Below are positions 35,740-44,888 of a DNA stretch of 64,000 nucleotides, one piece after another (position 1 is the stretch's first letter; every line of letters starts with the position of its first letter). Below the pieces are notes generated by a model. That model saw only the letters and a program-made list of their open reading frames with translations. It made no database searches and was not told the origin of the DNA. A program made the translations under genes and the position numbers. This stretch comes from Gammaproteobacteria bacterium (GTDB taxonomy: Bacteria; Pseudomonadota; Gammaproteobacteria; Xanthomonadales; SZUA-36): positions 1 to 64,000 of the forward strand of contig JAUIBE010000004.1 in the NCBI GenBank assembly GCA_030428105.1, given 5' to 3'.

Positions 35740-36564
35740 ATGAGACGCCTTGAAAACCGCGCCGCCATTGTTACTGGATCAGGTCGCGGCATTGGACGCG
35801 CCATCGCGCTGAAGCTTGCCGCCGAAGGAGCCAGCGTGGTCGTCAGCGATATCGACCCCGAACCGGCCGAGCAGACGGCTGCGGAGATTCAATCGCATGG
35901 TGGCAAGGCAATCACCCACGTCGGCGATGTCACCAGCATTTCCTTCGGCGAAGACATTGTTGCAGCCACGGTAGAAGCTTTTGGCGGCATTGACATCCTC
36001 GTGAACAATGCAGGTTTTACCTGGGACGGAGTCATCCAGAAAATGAGCGATGAGCAGTTCCAGGCGATGATCGACGTACACGTTATGGCGCCATTTCGCA
36101 TTCTGCGAGCCGCTATCGGCCCCATTCGAGAAGCCGTTCAGCGGGAAAAAGACGAGGGCCGGGAAGTGTTCCGCAAGGTGGTGAACATCTCGTCCATCGC
36201 GGCAACCGGCGGCAATGCCGGCCAGGTGAACTATTCGTCAGCAAAGTCTGCCCTGGCTGGAATGACCCGCACCCTGGCCAAGGAATGGGGGCGCTATCGC
36301 GTCAACGTCAATAGCGTTGCTTTCGGGTTCATCGAGACGCGCCTCACCCAGGCCTTCGAGGATACCGGAAATGCCCTGGAAATCGGCGCAAGAACTGTTC
36401 CGGCAGGCGTTCCCAGGGCCGCCATCGAACAAATCCCGCAGCTTTGCCCCCTTGGCCGCGCCGGAACAGCGGAAGAAGCCGCCGGTGCGGTCTTTCTTCT
36501 TTGCACACCCGAATCAAATTACATAACCGGCCAGACGCTGATCTGTTCTGGCGGACTGGAGTAG
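35740..36564 (+). CDS. SDR-family oxidoreductase, FabG/3-hydroxyacyl-CoA dehydrogenase type
   Basis: 274 residues from the ATG at 35740, 17 bases after the acyl-CoA synthetase. The Rossmann motif TGSGRGIGRA, the NNAG motif (LVNNAGFTWDG), catalytic Ser in VNISSIAATGG and YxxxK as YSSAK are all present. The C-terminal CSGGLE ends the fold. A 3-hydroxyacyl or secondary alcohol oxidation is the obvious job between the CoA ligase and thiolase (inference). It is about 25 residues longer than minimal FabG because of an insertion around EAVQREKDEGREVFRK, a feature of hydroxysteroid/MaoC-associated type SDRs. Confidence 0.9.
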   Translation: MRRLENRAAIVTGSGRGIGRAIALKLAAEGASVVVSDIDPEPAEQTAAEIQSHGGKAITHVGDVTSISFGEDIVAATVEAFGGIDILVNNAGFTWDGVIQKMSDEQFQAMIDVHVMAPFRILRAAIGPIREAVQREKDEGREVFRKVVNISSIAATGGNAGQVNYSSAKSALAGMTRTLAKEWGRYRVNVNSVAFGFIETRLTQAFEDTGNALEIGARTVPAGVPRAAIEQIPQLCPLGRAGTAEEAAGAVFLLCTPESNYITGQTLICSGGLE

Positions 36565-36620
36565 AAACACCCGCAAGCTTGCCCACTAACCCACTCAATA
36601 AGCAACCAGAGGCAACTTCA

Positions 36621-38255
36621 ATGAATTCACTTCGCACCTCTATCCTGGTGCCGGCAGCTCTGCTGGCGCTGGGCGCATTGGCCACCAGCTCGACCGCAGT
36701 AGCGGCCACGACTGTCAGCGACACAACGGTCAGTCTTAGTGGCCATCCAGGAGCGGTATGTAACAACGGTGAACCCGCCGACATGCGCGTTACCACAGTG
36801 GCTGACGGCGCCGGAATCTCCGACAAGTGGTTTATCCACCTGCAGGGTGGCGGCAGCTGCAAAGACGACACCAGCTGCCAGGAACGCTGGCCACAGGGTA
36901 TGCAGCCGGCTGGGTACGTCGCCAACGGTTTGCAAAACCTCACGCGAACCGGCGGGTCTTTCGATGGTTACAACACGGTGCAGATTAACTACTGCTCTTC
37001 AGATGGTTGGATTGGAAGCTCTGAGGGTTCGGTTGATGGCAACGGCGACCCAGTTGTCTACAATGGAACTGACACACTGGTGGTGTCCGGCGGCGGGGCC
37101 GGCACCTACACCGTCCATTTCCGCGGAAGACGAATCGTCCAGGCGGCCCTGGATGAGATCGAAGATCTCTACTCCCTGACCACCACTGCTTCCGAAGTGG
37201 TGTTCGCCGGCAAGTCCGCCGGCTCGGCTGGCGTGCAGGCGCATATCGACAAGGTGGACGACTACTTCGGTTCCAGCGCCAATGTGCGCGGCCTGATGCT
37301 GGACACCTGGGTGCCATTCCTGCCGCTCGCGGGCACCGAAACCGAGGTTCGCACCGACCTTGGTAACCTGGGAATCTCCGCGGGGACAATCGACGACCTG
37401 CTGGAATTTGCCTACTTCGATGCGGACGACAACCTGCAGGATCTGTACGACACGGCAAACGTCTGGGGCGCATTTGAGAACACCGGCAGCGAAGGCTGGC
37501 CCGGCCCCGAAAGCTGCTTCGACGCCATCTCCGGGCTTCCATCGGTAATTGCTAACCCTCACCATCTGATGCTGTGCGCTGTTTCCGATTTTGTCCTCAA
37601 TCCCGATTACAACGACAGCGTCACTCCCTACATCTCAACCGACATGCTGGTATTGCGAAACTTCTATGACGTCGCCGTCGGGCTGGCCGCTTTCCGGCTG
37701 TTCCCAGACCATGCAGGCATTGATGACACCGACTTTGCCAACATCCTCTACGACGTACTGGGTGTGCAAGCTTTGTCAGAGCTACGCAACTACATCGATA
37801 CCGAGGGACGCAAGGACGTGCTGATCGATCAGAACTCCGAACTGGCGGTCGCCCTTTACACCGTGCTGCTTCCTCTAACCCAAACCAGCCTGGAAGATGC
37901 TGCGGCTGCATCCAACGTTACGGTTTTTGCACCTGGGCTTGAGATGTCCACCGCCAATTGCAACATATTTAACCCTGGCGCCTGCTCCTTCCCGGAGGCC
38001 CAACGGCGCGGACTGCCCACGCACGGCGTCGTCGATCTGTATCTGAGCGGCTCCTGTTCGTCGGGATACGCAGCCTTGTTCGGCCAATCGCCCGGGTCGG
38101 TGAAGTGCACCAACACATTCACCGGCCAGCTAATCCAGCCCTATAACACCAGCGCACACGGGCCCGCGCGCACCATCAAGCAGTACCTGACGGGTTGGGC
38201 CGATGGCAACAGCACCTATGACTACAGCCTTGTGCGCGACAATAAGCTCCCCTGA
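36621..38255 (+). CDS. Secreted pectin-acetylesterase/Notum-like carboxylesterase
   Basis: 544 residues from the ATG at 36621, with a signal peptide (LVPAALLALGALATSSTAVAA). A Notum/PAE-type alpha/beta hydrolase pattern is visible: WFIHLQGGGSCKDDTSC (oxyanion segment), INYCSSDGWIG, and the nucleophile motif GKSAGSAG (Ser199). A candidate catalytic His lies in the C-terminal PTHGVVDLYL region. Family members remove O-acetyl groups from pectin (plants) or a palmitoleate from Wnt (Notum). Being the only clearly exported hydrolase of the regulon, it probably removes an acyl group before uptake (inference). It lies between the SDR and thiolase genes. Confidence 0.8.
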   Translation: MNSLRTSILVPAALLALGALATSSTAVAATTVSDTTVSLSGHPGAVCNNGEPADMRVTTVADGAGISDKWFIHLQGGGSCKDDTSCQERWPQGMQPAGYVANGLQNLTRTGGSFDGYNTVQINYCSSDGWIGSSEGSVDGNGDPVVYNGTDTLVVSGGGAGTYTVHFRGRRIVQAALDEIEDLYSLTTTASEVVFAGKSAGSAGVQAHIDKVDDYFGSSANVRGLMLDTWVPFLPLAGTETEVRTDLGNLGISAGTIDDLLEFAYFDADDNLQDLYDTANVWGAFENTGSEGWPGPESCFDAISGLPSVIANPHHLMLCAVSDFVLNPDYNDSVTPYISTDMLVLRNFYDVAVGLAAFRLFPDHAGIDDTDFANILYDVLGVQALSELRNYIDTEGRKDVLIDQNSELAVALYTVLLPLTQTSLEDAAAASNVTVFAPGLEMSTANCNIFNPGACSFPEAQRRGLPTHGVVDLYLSGSCSSGYAALFGQSPGSVKCTNTFTGQLIQPYNTSAHGPARTIKQYLTGWADGNSTYDYSLVRDNKLP

Positions 38256-38280
38256 AGCGGAGTTCTAACGAACGAGATTG

Positions 38281-39483
38281 ATGAAAATGGTTGAGACAAG
38301 CACTTCACGCGTCATTGTTGCGGGTACCGGCATGGTGCCCTTCGGAAAGCCGGGCAGTTCGCCCGACTTCACCGATATGAGCGCCGCAGCCGTTCGCGAA
38401 GCACTGGCCGATGCCGGCCTTGAATACAGCGATGTGCGGCAAGCCTACGTCGGTTACGTTTACGGCGACTCGACCAGCGGGCAATTGGCGCTTTACCCCG
38501 TGGGGATGAGCGGCATTCCCATCATCAACGTCAACAACAATTGCTCTACCGGCTCAACCGCGCTTTTCCTGGCACGCCAGGCGATTGAGCACGACGCTGT
38601 GGATTGCGCCCTGGTACTGGGTTTCGAACAAATGCAGCCAGGCGCAATCGACAGTGTTTTCAGCGACCGCCCCAGCCCACTGGATACCTTTGATGAGGCC
38701 AGCATCCAGTGGGTTGGCCAGGCAGACCTGCCCCCGGCGCTGCGCTATTTTGGCGGCGCCGGCTTGCAGCACATGCAACGCTTTGGCAGCACCCTTGAAG
38801 ACTTTGCAAAGGTGCGCGCCAAGGCCAGCAGGCATGCGCGACACAACCCCCTGGCCATTTTCCGGAAAGAGCTGACAGAGCAAGACGTGCTGGATTCCCC
38901 GGCGCTTTGGCCAGGTGTCATGACCAGGCTGATGGCCTGTCCGCCCACCTGTGGCGCTGCGGCAGCGGTATTGGTTTCCCAAGGGTTCGCCAAGCGCCAC
39001 AACCTTAATAGTGGCGTTTCCATCCGGGCCCAGGCGATGACCACCGACACGCCGTCGACCTTTGATGACAAGGACATGATGAAACTGGCCGGCTACGAAA
39101 TGTCACGAAATGCCGCTACACAGGTGTACGAGGCCTCAGGCGTCGGGCCGGAAGACATAGACGTAAGCGAACTACACGATTGCTTCGCCCAGAACGAACT
39201 GATCAGCTACGAGGCCCTGGGTTTTTGCGTTCCGGGTGGCGCACCTGAATTCATCGCCAACGGGGACAACACCTACGGTGGCAAGATCGTGACCAACCCT
39301 TCAGGCGGTCTGCTTTCCAAGGGACACCCGCTGGGCGCGACCGGGCTGGCCCAGTGCCATGAATTGACCCAGCAGCTAAGAGGCAGGTCAGGCGAGCGGC
39401 AGGTGGAGAGCCCCAGGATGGCACTGCAACACAATATTGGGCTGGGCGGCGCTTGCGTGGTGACCCTGTACGAATCAGCCTGA
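38281..39483 (+). CDS. SCP2/SCPx-type thiolase (acetyl-CoA acetyltransferase-like)
   Basis: 400 residues from the ATG at 38281 (TTG one codon earlier possible). The nucleophile Cys lies in NNNCSTGSTALFLARQAI, with the SELHDCFAQNELI motif near 300 and NPSGGLLSKGHPLGATGLAQ near the C-terminus. The lack of the classical C-terminal CxG and the SELHDCF motif place it in the SCPx (sterol carrier protein X) group, often linked to branched or steroid side-chain degradation. It would cleave a 3-oxoacyl-CoA made by the upstream SDR. Last gene of the plus-strand operon, convergent with the MFS gene. Confidence 0.9.
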   Translation: MKMVETSTSRVIVAGTGMVPFGKPGSSPDFTDMSAAAVREALADAGLEYSDVRQAYVGYVYGDSTSGQLALYPVGMSGIPIINVNNNCSTGSTALFLARQAIEHDAVDCALVLGFEQMQPGAIDSVFSDRPSPLDTFDEASIQWVGQADLPPALRYFGGAGLQHMQRFGSTLEDFAKVRAKASRHARHNPLAIFRKELTEQDVLDSPALWPGVMTRLMACPPTCGAAAAVLVSQGFAKRHNLNSGVSIRAQAMTTDTPSTFDDKDMMKLAGYEMSRNAATQVYEASGVGPEDIDVSELHDCFAQNELISYEALGFCVPGGAPEFIANGDNTYGGKIVTNPSGGLLSKGHPLGATGLAQCHELTQQLRGRSGERQVESPRMALQHNIGLGGACVVTLYESA

Positions 39484-39517
39484 AGGCAGATCTGTTTTCC
39501 GGTACCGACCGGTACGT

Positions 39518-40819
39518 CTAGGCCACATCTTGCCCGGAGCCTTGCTCATTTCCGAGATCGCTTGCCACGAACAGCCTCGCACGCCAGAACAGGAACACCG
39601 CAACCAGGATAAGCGGAATGAAGGCGAGCAGCGCGTAACGTAGTGACTCCACCCCGAACTTGGGCTCAAGCGCGTCACTAAGCATGCCGACCAGCAGCGG
39701 CCCCAGGCCCATTCCCAGCAGGTGAATCACCAGCAAGAATACGGCTACGGATACTGCACGCATGTTGTTCTTCACCAATCGCTGGATTAGCGCTAACACC
39801 GGGACCACGATGGCGGTGCCAACAATCATCGGCCCCAAAAGGAATGCGGCAGCCAGGGTTACGTTGCCAGCCAGGTAAACACCAAAGAACAGGGGCGCCG
39901 CTGCCAGCAGCGCAATCGCCGGAATTTTCATATACGCGGCCAAATCGTTGCGAACCATCCTGTCGGCAATATAACCACCTCCGATCATGCCGATTGCGCC
40001 GCCAATTCCACCAATAGTCCCAATGGTAGTTGCCATGTGCAGCAGGCTCATCTCGTGGCTGCGCATGAAATACGCCGGCGTCCATGTGTTGACCGCTGAG
40101 CCAACCAGGCCAACCAGGGCAAAAGCGGGAAAGAAATACTGCACGCTCTTCTGGCTCAGCATGTAGCGGATGGTTTCCCAGATCGAGTAGCGTGATTTTT
40201 CCGGGCGCGAACTGAGGTCGTCCAACAGACCTCGCTGCGGTTCGCGGAACACGATCCAGAACACTACCGTCAGGATAAGCCCAAAAGCACCCAGCAAGAC
40301 AAACGTGTTGCGCCAACCCAGCGCAGGCCCCATAAAGCCGCCAATCAGGCCGGCGAGCATCGTGCCGACGGGTACGGCGCTCTGGTAGATGCCGATCGCC
40401 TTGCCGCGATCGGTGGGCTTGAACATGTCGCCAATCAGCGAGTTCGCCGATGGAGTCAGGCCAGCCTCACCAACACCCACACCCATGCGGGTTAACGCCA
40501 TGCTGATGTAACCGGTCGCCATGCCGGTAAGCGCTGTCATGACACTCCACAGGCCGGAGCACAGCACGATCAGGCGGGTGCGGCTGTAACGATCAGCCAG
40601 CGCAGCGATCGGCACACCCATAAGGGTGTAGAAAATGGCGAACGCGAAGCCGGCGAGGAAGCCAGCCTGCGAATCATTGAGCTCGAGTTCGAGGCGAATC
40701 GGTTCCAGCAGGATATTGATGATGTGGCGATCTACGATATTGAACACGTAGACCAGGAAAAGCAGCCCCAGCATCCACCAACGTGACGCGCTTTGCACCC
40801 CGTTCTGCGGTGCACTCAC
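39518..40819 (-). CDS. MFS transporter of the Spinster-like group
   Basis: 433 residues with 12 predicted helices. The MFS signature between helices 2 and 3 (GVPIAALADRYSRTRLI) and the N-terminal VYVFNIVDRHIINILLEPI are typical of the Spinster-like branch, whose animal members carry lysolipids and sphingosine phosphate and whose bacterial members are often found beside aromatic or lipid catabolism. Its ATG overlaps the upstream acyl-CoA synthetase stop by 4 bases. It is the last gene of the seven-gene sugar operon and is the only inner-membrane transporter of the regulon, so it probably imports the glycoside (inference). Confidence 0.88.
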   Translation of the reverse strand: MSAPQNGVQSASRWWMLGLLFLVYVFNIVDRHIINILLEPIRLELELNDSQAGFLAGFAFAIFYTLMGVPIAALADRYSRTRLIVLCSGLWSVMTALTGMATGYISMALTRMGVGVGEAGLTPSANSLIGDMFKPTDRGKAIGIYQSAVPVGTMLAGLIGGFMGPALGWRNTFVLLGAFGLILTVVFWIVFREPQRGLLDDLSSRPEKSRYSIWETIRYMLSQKSVQYFFPAFALVGLVGSAVNTWTPAYFMRSHEMSLLHMATTIGTIGGIGGAIGMIGGGYIADRMVRNDLAAYMKIPAIALLAAAPLFFGVYLAGNVTLAAAFLLGPMIVGTAIVVPVLALIQRLVKNNMRAVSVAVFLLVIHLLGMGLGPLLVGMLSDALEPKFGVESLRYALLAFIPLILVAVFLFWRARLFVASDLGNEQGSGQDVA

Positions 40820-42366
40820 AAGCGCTCGACCAGTTCAGTTTTTACGATCTTGCCCATCGTATTCCTGGGAAAGTCTCCGCTATGAATCACCACCCTGCTG
40901 ATTCGCTGGTGGCGGGCAAGTCGATCATTGGCCCAGGCAAGGACTTTTTCTCCGAACCTGGAATCGCCTTCAAACTCTCTTGACGGCACAACAAAAGCCA
41001 CCGGCACCTCACCCCACTTGTCATCGGGGCAAGCAACGACCGCGGCATCCTGGACGCCCGGGTGGATCAGCAGCTCAGTCTCTATGTCCACCGGATACAC
41101 ATTGAGACCACCGGAGATGATCATGTCCTTCTTCCTGCCGCGCAGCACCAGGAATCCTGCTGGGTCGAACTCGCCGATATCACCAGTCCTCAGAAAACAC
41201 CGCCCTTCTGAATCCGTCCACTCCAACTCTTTATTCGCATCAGGACGATTCCAGTAACCGCTCATCATGCCGGCCGAGTACCCTACAATTTCACCGGTAC
41301 CGGAAAACGTGATATCCCGATCCTGGTCATCGATGATACGGATGTCGCAACCGAGCATCGGCCGGCCCACCGAATCCAGGCGCTGCGCCATTTGCTGCGG
41401 CGTGATGATGGTGGCAACGCCCTCGGTTAATCCCCACAGTTCGTACAATGCGTTCCCGGTAAGCCGCTGCACAGCAAGCTTGGTTGCTTCCGGCATCGGC
41501 GAGCCCGCTGTGATCGCGGTTTCAAAACATTCCAGTCCCGCCTCTTCGATACCCGGGTGGGCGAGCAACACGGCGGCCATGGTCGGCACGATAAAGCCAT
41601 GGGTAGGTCGGTGTTTGCCAACCGCCTCAACGAAGCCCTCGGCTGTAAACGCTGGCAGGATTACCGTGACCGCGCCAACCCACTTGGCCGGGCTCCAACT
41701 CAACCAGGCGCCGTTGGAATGCAGCGGTACGCAGGAGAGCGCCACGCTGTGGCAGTTGAAGCCAAACTCCGTGGCAAAGCCGGAGGCAAACGAAAGCCGC
41801 GAGGCATGTGAGTGGGCGATACCCTTCGGCACGCCCGTGGTCCCCGAGGAATAGATAATCAGCGCCAGGTCTTCGGCGCCATTGGCCATGCCGGTGGATT
41901 CGGCAGACACCCCGGAAACGAATTGCTCAAAGGGTTCGCCTTCGACAATCGCCGCCAGGTCTTCCACGGCGAGCCCGCTGGCACGATCGCCGTATTCACT
42001 GCTTGAAAACAGAACCCGCGCGGCACAATCTGCGATCATTCGTTGCAGTGCCGCCGCGTCGAGCATTGGTGACAGCGGCACAGCAACCGCACCGGCACGC
42101 CAGATACCCAGCAGCACCTCGTGCGCCCAAACATGATTGCTGACGAGCATCGCCACGCGATCTCCTGGCCGGACCCCCGCGCGCTTTAACGCATGGCCGA
42201 TTCGGTTACCGGAGCGGTCATATTCTTTCCAGCTAACCTTTCGCTCACCCTCCACCAGGGCCGGATCATCACCTCGAAACCTTGCGTGATCAGCAATCTG
42301 CTCGCTCAGGCCGCAAAACCTTGGGGCAAATGGCAGCATCCCAGACGATTCTCCATGAACCCTCAT
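40816..42366 (-). CDS. AMP-dependent acyl-CoA synthetase, regulon copy 2
   Basis: 516 residues. Motifs: LIIYSSGTTGVPKGIAHSHAS (P-loop), YELWGLTEG, CFLRTGDIGEFDP, RKKDMIISGGLNVYPVDIE and the catalytic Lys in FPRNTMGKIVK. An alternative start is the Met at residue 10. The protein is distinct from the synthetase at 34145-35722, so the regulon encodes two ligases, likely for different acids. Both ends overlap neighbours by ATGA (sugar dehydrogenase upstream, MFS downstream). It has no role in the L-fucose pathway itself, which suggests that the substrate carries an acid or acyl group. Confidence 0.9.
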   Translation of the reverse strand: MRVHGESSGMLPFAPRFCGLSEQIADHARFRGDDPALVEGERKVSWKEYDRSGNRIGHALKRAGVRPGDRVAMLVSNHVWAHEVLLGIWRAGAVAVPLSPMLDAAALQRMIADCAARVLFSSSEYGDRASGLAVEDLAAIVEGEPFEQFVSGVSAESTGMANGAEDLALIIYSSGTTGVPKGIAHSHASRLSFASGFATEFGFNCHSVALSCVPLHSNGAWLSWSPAKWVGAVTVILPAFTAEGFVEAVGKHRPTHGFIVPTMAAVLLAHPGIEEAGLECFETAITAGSPMPEATKLAVQRLTGNALYELWGLTEGVATIITPQQMAQRLDSVGRPMLGCDIRIIDDQDRDITFSGTGEIVGYSAGMMSGYWNRPDANKELEWTDSEGRCFLRTGDIGEFDPAGFLVLRGRKKDMIISGGLNVYPVDIETELLIHPGVQDAAVVACPDDKWGEVPVAFVVPSREFEGDSRFGEKVLAWANDRLARHQRISRVVIHSGDFPRNTMGKIVKTELVERL

Positions 42367-43163
42367 GATTCGCGCACCAGGAATCCAGCCGCTCGATCAA
42401 GGTGGACGTATCCGCCATCAACATGGATATGTTGGCCGGTGATGTGGGAAGCACGGGCCGACAACAAGAAGACCACGGCATCGGCCACCTCCTCCGGTTT
42501 GGTAAGGCGATTTCCCAGCGGAATCCGCTGTTGAATGTCATCCAGGGCCCGCTGAGGATCATCCAGTTCCTCAAGCCATGCATCGTAGGCTGGAGTCATC
42601 ACCTCTGCGGGAACCACCGCATTGACACGTATACCGAAGCGCAACAACTCGGTTGCCCATTCACGCGTAAGAGCGAGCTGGGCGCCCTTGGCCGCCGCGT
42701 AACCGGAGGTCGCGCCCTGTCCGGTCACCGCCGTTTTGCTGCTGATATTGACAATGCAGCCCCGGCTCTTTTTCAGGAACGGCAACGCGTGGTGCGCAAG
42801 GCCGAAGTAGTGCGACACGTTTTTGCGCAGGGATTCTTCGAAGGCATCGGCTGAACCGCTCTCCAGCCCAACCCCGTCGTTGTGACCCGCGTTATTGACC
42901 ACGCCATCAATTTTTCCAAACTTGACCAGGGCAGACTCGACGACCTTCTCGCAGTCACGGCCAGAATCGAGCAGCTTCGGCAGGGCCAGGGCCGTGCCGC
43001 CGGCGGCTTCGATTTCGGCAGCCAGCGCGTTACCTTCTTCCTGCCTCGGATCGACAATTACGGGTATCGCCTGCTCCGAAGCCAAGGAAAGCGCTACCGC
43101 TCTTCCAATTCCACGTGCGGCACCGCTGATTAAGACAACGCGCCCTTCGAGTTCGAGATTCAT
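42363..43163 (-). CDS. L-fucose/D-arabinose dehydrogenase-type SDR
   Basis: 266 residues. Rossmann motif SGAARGIGRA, NNAGHNDGVGLE, catalytic VNISSKTAVTGQGATSGY with YAAAK, VNAVVPAEVMTPAYDAWL and the C-terminal HVDGGYVHLDRA match my recollection of bacterial L-fucose dehydrogenases (HSD17B14-related) nearly motif for motif. These oxidise L-fucose, and usually D-arabinose and L-galactose, to the 1,5-lactone with NAD(P)+. It is the first catalytic step for the pathway encoded by the same operon. It overlaps the lactonase stop and the synthetase start by ATGA. Confidence 0.85.
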   Translation of the reverse strand: MNLELEGRVVLISGAARGIGRAVALSLASEQAIPVIVDPRQEEGNALAAEIEAAGGTALALPKLLDSGRDCEKVVESALVKFGKIDGVVNNAGHNDGVGLESGSADAFEESLRKNVSHYFGLAHHALPFLKKSRGCIVNISSKTAVTGQGATSGYAAAKGAQLALTREWATELLRFGIRVNAVVPAEVMTPAYDAWLEELDDPQRALDDIQQRIPLGNRLTKPEEVADAVVFLLSARASHITGQHIHVDGGYVHLDRAAGFLVRES

Positions 43164-44002
43164 GATGAAATTCCATAAAAGCGGCCAGCGGTCCCGCCCA
43201 GCACCTGTGCGCGTTCGTTGTCGCTGAAGGGGTGCAGGTAGGCCTTAACCACATCCAGGACTTCGCCAGCAGATGCCGCCAGCAAACAAACCGGCCAGTC
43301 AGACCCATACATCAGGCGATCTGCACCGAAGCAGTCGAACACAACATCGAGAAAGGGCGCGAAATCAGGGGCCTCCCAGGCATTCCAGTCCGCCTCGGTC
43401 ACCAGCCCTGATACCTTGCAGTAGACGTTACCGTGCTTGGCAATGCGGCGCATATCACTTTCCCATTTTGCCCCTTCCTCACTGGCCAACCCTTGCGCAA
43501 GGTTCGGCTTGGCCATGTGATCAACCACGAACTGCTGATGGGGAAACGAACGCGCCAGGTCCGTTACTGCTGGCAGGTGCCGCGGGTGAACCAGCAAGTC
43601 GAAAGTGTAGCCACGTTCCCCAATGGCCTTGATTCCTTCACGGTAGGCAGGCTGCTCCACGACTTCGGGCTCAAGTGCTTGCAGGATGTGACGAAAGCCG
43701 GCGAGGCGAGGCTGGTCAGCCAGGCGATCGAGTTCGCTCATCACACGGTCGGAGCCCGGATCCAGCCAGCCAACGACTTTCAAAATCCAGGGGTGGGCCC
43801 CAGCCAGTTCCAGCAGCAGGTCGGTTTCAGCAGGCGACTCATCCGCCTGCACCGCCACACAACCATCGAATCCCTGGGCAGCCAGCACCGGTTTCAAATC
43901 CTGCGGCATGAAATCCCGTGCGATGGCCGTCATTTGCTCATCAATCCAGGCGTCTCTTTCGGGGTCATAACGCCAGAAATGTTGATGCGCATCAATTCTC
44001 AT
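43160..44002 (-). CDS. L-fuconolactone hydrolase-type amidohydrolase-2 family lactonase
   Basis: 280 residues, amidohydrolase-2 (COG3618) family. Metal or active-site motifs: MRIDAHQHFWRYDPERDAW at the N-terminus, VVDHMAKPNLAQG with the central His and Lys, VYCKVSGLVTEADW, and LMYGSDWPV near the C-terminus with the catalytic Asp. Relatives include L-fuconolactonase and L-rhamnono-lactonase, which open the aldonolactone. It is flanked by the sugar dehydrogenase and the FAH-family hydrolase genes with 4-base overlaps on both sides. This gives step two of the oxidative fucose pathway. Confidence 0.88.
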   Translation of the reverse strand: MRIDAHQHFWRYDPERDAWIDEQMTAIARDFMPQDLKPVLAAQGFDGCVAVQADESPAETDLLLELAGAHPWILKVVGWLDPGSDRVMSELDRLADQPRLAGFRHILQALEPEVVEQPAYREGIKAIGERGYTFDLLVHPRHLPAVTDLARSFPHQQFVVDHMAKPNLAQGLASEEGAKWESDMRRIAKHGNVYCKVSGLVTEADWNAWEAPDFAPFLDVVFDCFGADRLMYGSDWPVCLLAASAGEVLDVVKAYLHPFSDNERAQVLGGTAGRFYGISS

Positions 44003-44886
44003 GCATCTGCTTCAGCCACGACATGTTGTCGCGCACTGCCAAGCCCTTCGATGCCCAACTCGATTTCATCACCGGGCTGCAGGTAGCGCTCGGGACGAAG
44101 CCCCATACCGACTCCGAACGGCGTACCCGTGGATATCACGTCCCCGGGCAGCAACCTCATGTGCCAACTGGTGTAACTGATCAATTGCGCCACAGAGAAA
44201 ATCATCTCGCGCGTGTTATCGCGCTGCATGGTTTCGCCATTGAGTTTGAGCCAGAGGTCGAGGTTTCCGGGATCACCCACCTCATCGGGCGTTGCCAGGA
44301 AAGGGCCAATGGGGGCAAACGTATCAAAGCTCTTGCCTTTCACCCACTGACCGCTGCGGTGCAACTGGGTTTCGCGTTCACTGACATCGTTGTGCAGCAT
44401 GTATCCGGCAACGTGATTCAATGCCGAATCCGTGTTCACACGCACGCATTCACTGCCGATCACCACCGCCAGTTCGACCTCCCAGTCGGTTTTCTCGGCC
44501 AGCCTGGCTACGCCCGATTGCGATCTAACCAGGGGAATGCGGATGTCATCGAACGGCCCGCAGATGGAAGTGGTTGCCTTGGTGAACAAGACCGGCTCCG
44601 GCGGAATATCCATTCCCGACTCGCGGGCATGAGTCACGTAGTTGAGCCCCGCGCAGATCAACTTGGAGGGCCGCATGATCGGCGCCGCAACCCGCGTTTC
44701 TGAAGAAACCACCGGACAGGCTGACTGGTGGTTACGCAACCAGCTCTTAAGCCTTTCCAGGCCATCATTGGCGAAGAACGCCTCGCCCCAATCGGCCCCG
44801 AATGCACTGCAGTCAAGCCAACTGCCATCTGCACTCTGAATACCCGGAAATTCCTGGCCGTGAGGCCCAAATCGCATCAGTTTCAT
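43999..44886 (-). CDS. FAH-family 2,4-diketo-3-deoxy-L-fuconate hydrolase-like enzyme
   Basis: 295 residues, fumarylacetoacetate hydrolase family. LICAGLNYVTHARESG, PVLFTKATTSICGP, KTDWEVELAVVIG (metal Glu residues), GYMLHNDVSERETQ, KGKSFDTFAPIGPFL and DVISTGTPFGVGMG are typical. In the non-phosphorylating L-fucose route it cleaves 2,4-diketo-3-deoxy-L-fuconate to pyruvate and L-lactate (with a D-arabinose substrate, to pyruvate and glycolate). It is placed between the KDF dehydrogenase (2-base gap) and the lactonase (4-base overlap). Confidence 0.87.
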   Translation of the reverse strand: MKLMRFGPHGQEFPGIQSADGSWLDCSAFGADWGEAFFANDGLERLKSWLRNHQSACPVVSSETRVAAPIMRPSKLICAGLNYVTHARESGMDIPPEPVLFTKATTSICGPFDDIRIPLVRSQSGVARLAEKTDWEVELAVVIGSECVRVNTDSALNHVAGYMLHNDVSERETQLHRSGQWVKGKSFDTFAPIGPFLATPDEVGDPGNLDLWLKLNGETMQRDNTREMIFSVAQLISYTSWHMRLLPGDVISTGTPFGVGMGLRPERYLQPGDEIELGIEGLGSARQHVVAEADA

Positions 44887-44888
44887 GG

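Noticed and set aside
38261-39517. Inverted repeat GTACCG/CGGTAC at about 39501-39514 as a terminator between convergent genes
   Set aside because: The stem is only 6 bp with a 2-base loop and no T-run, so I do not report it as a feature.
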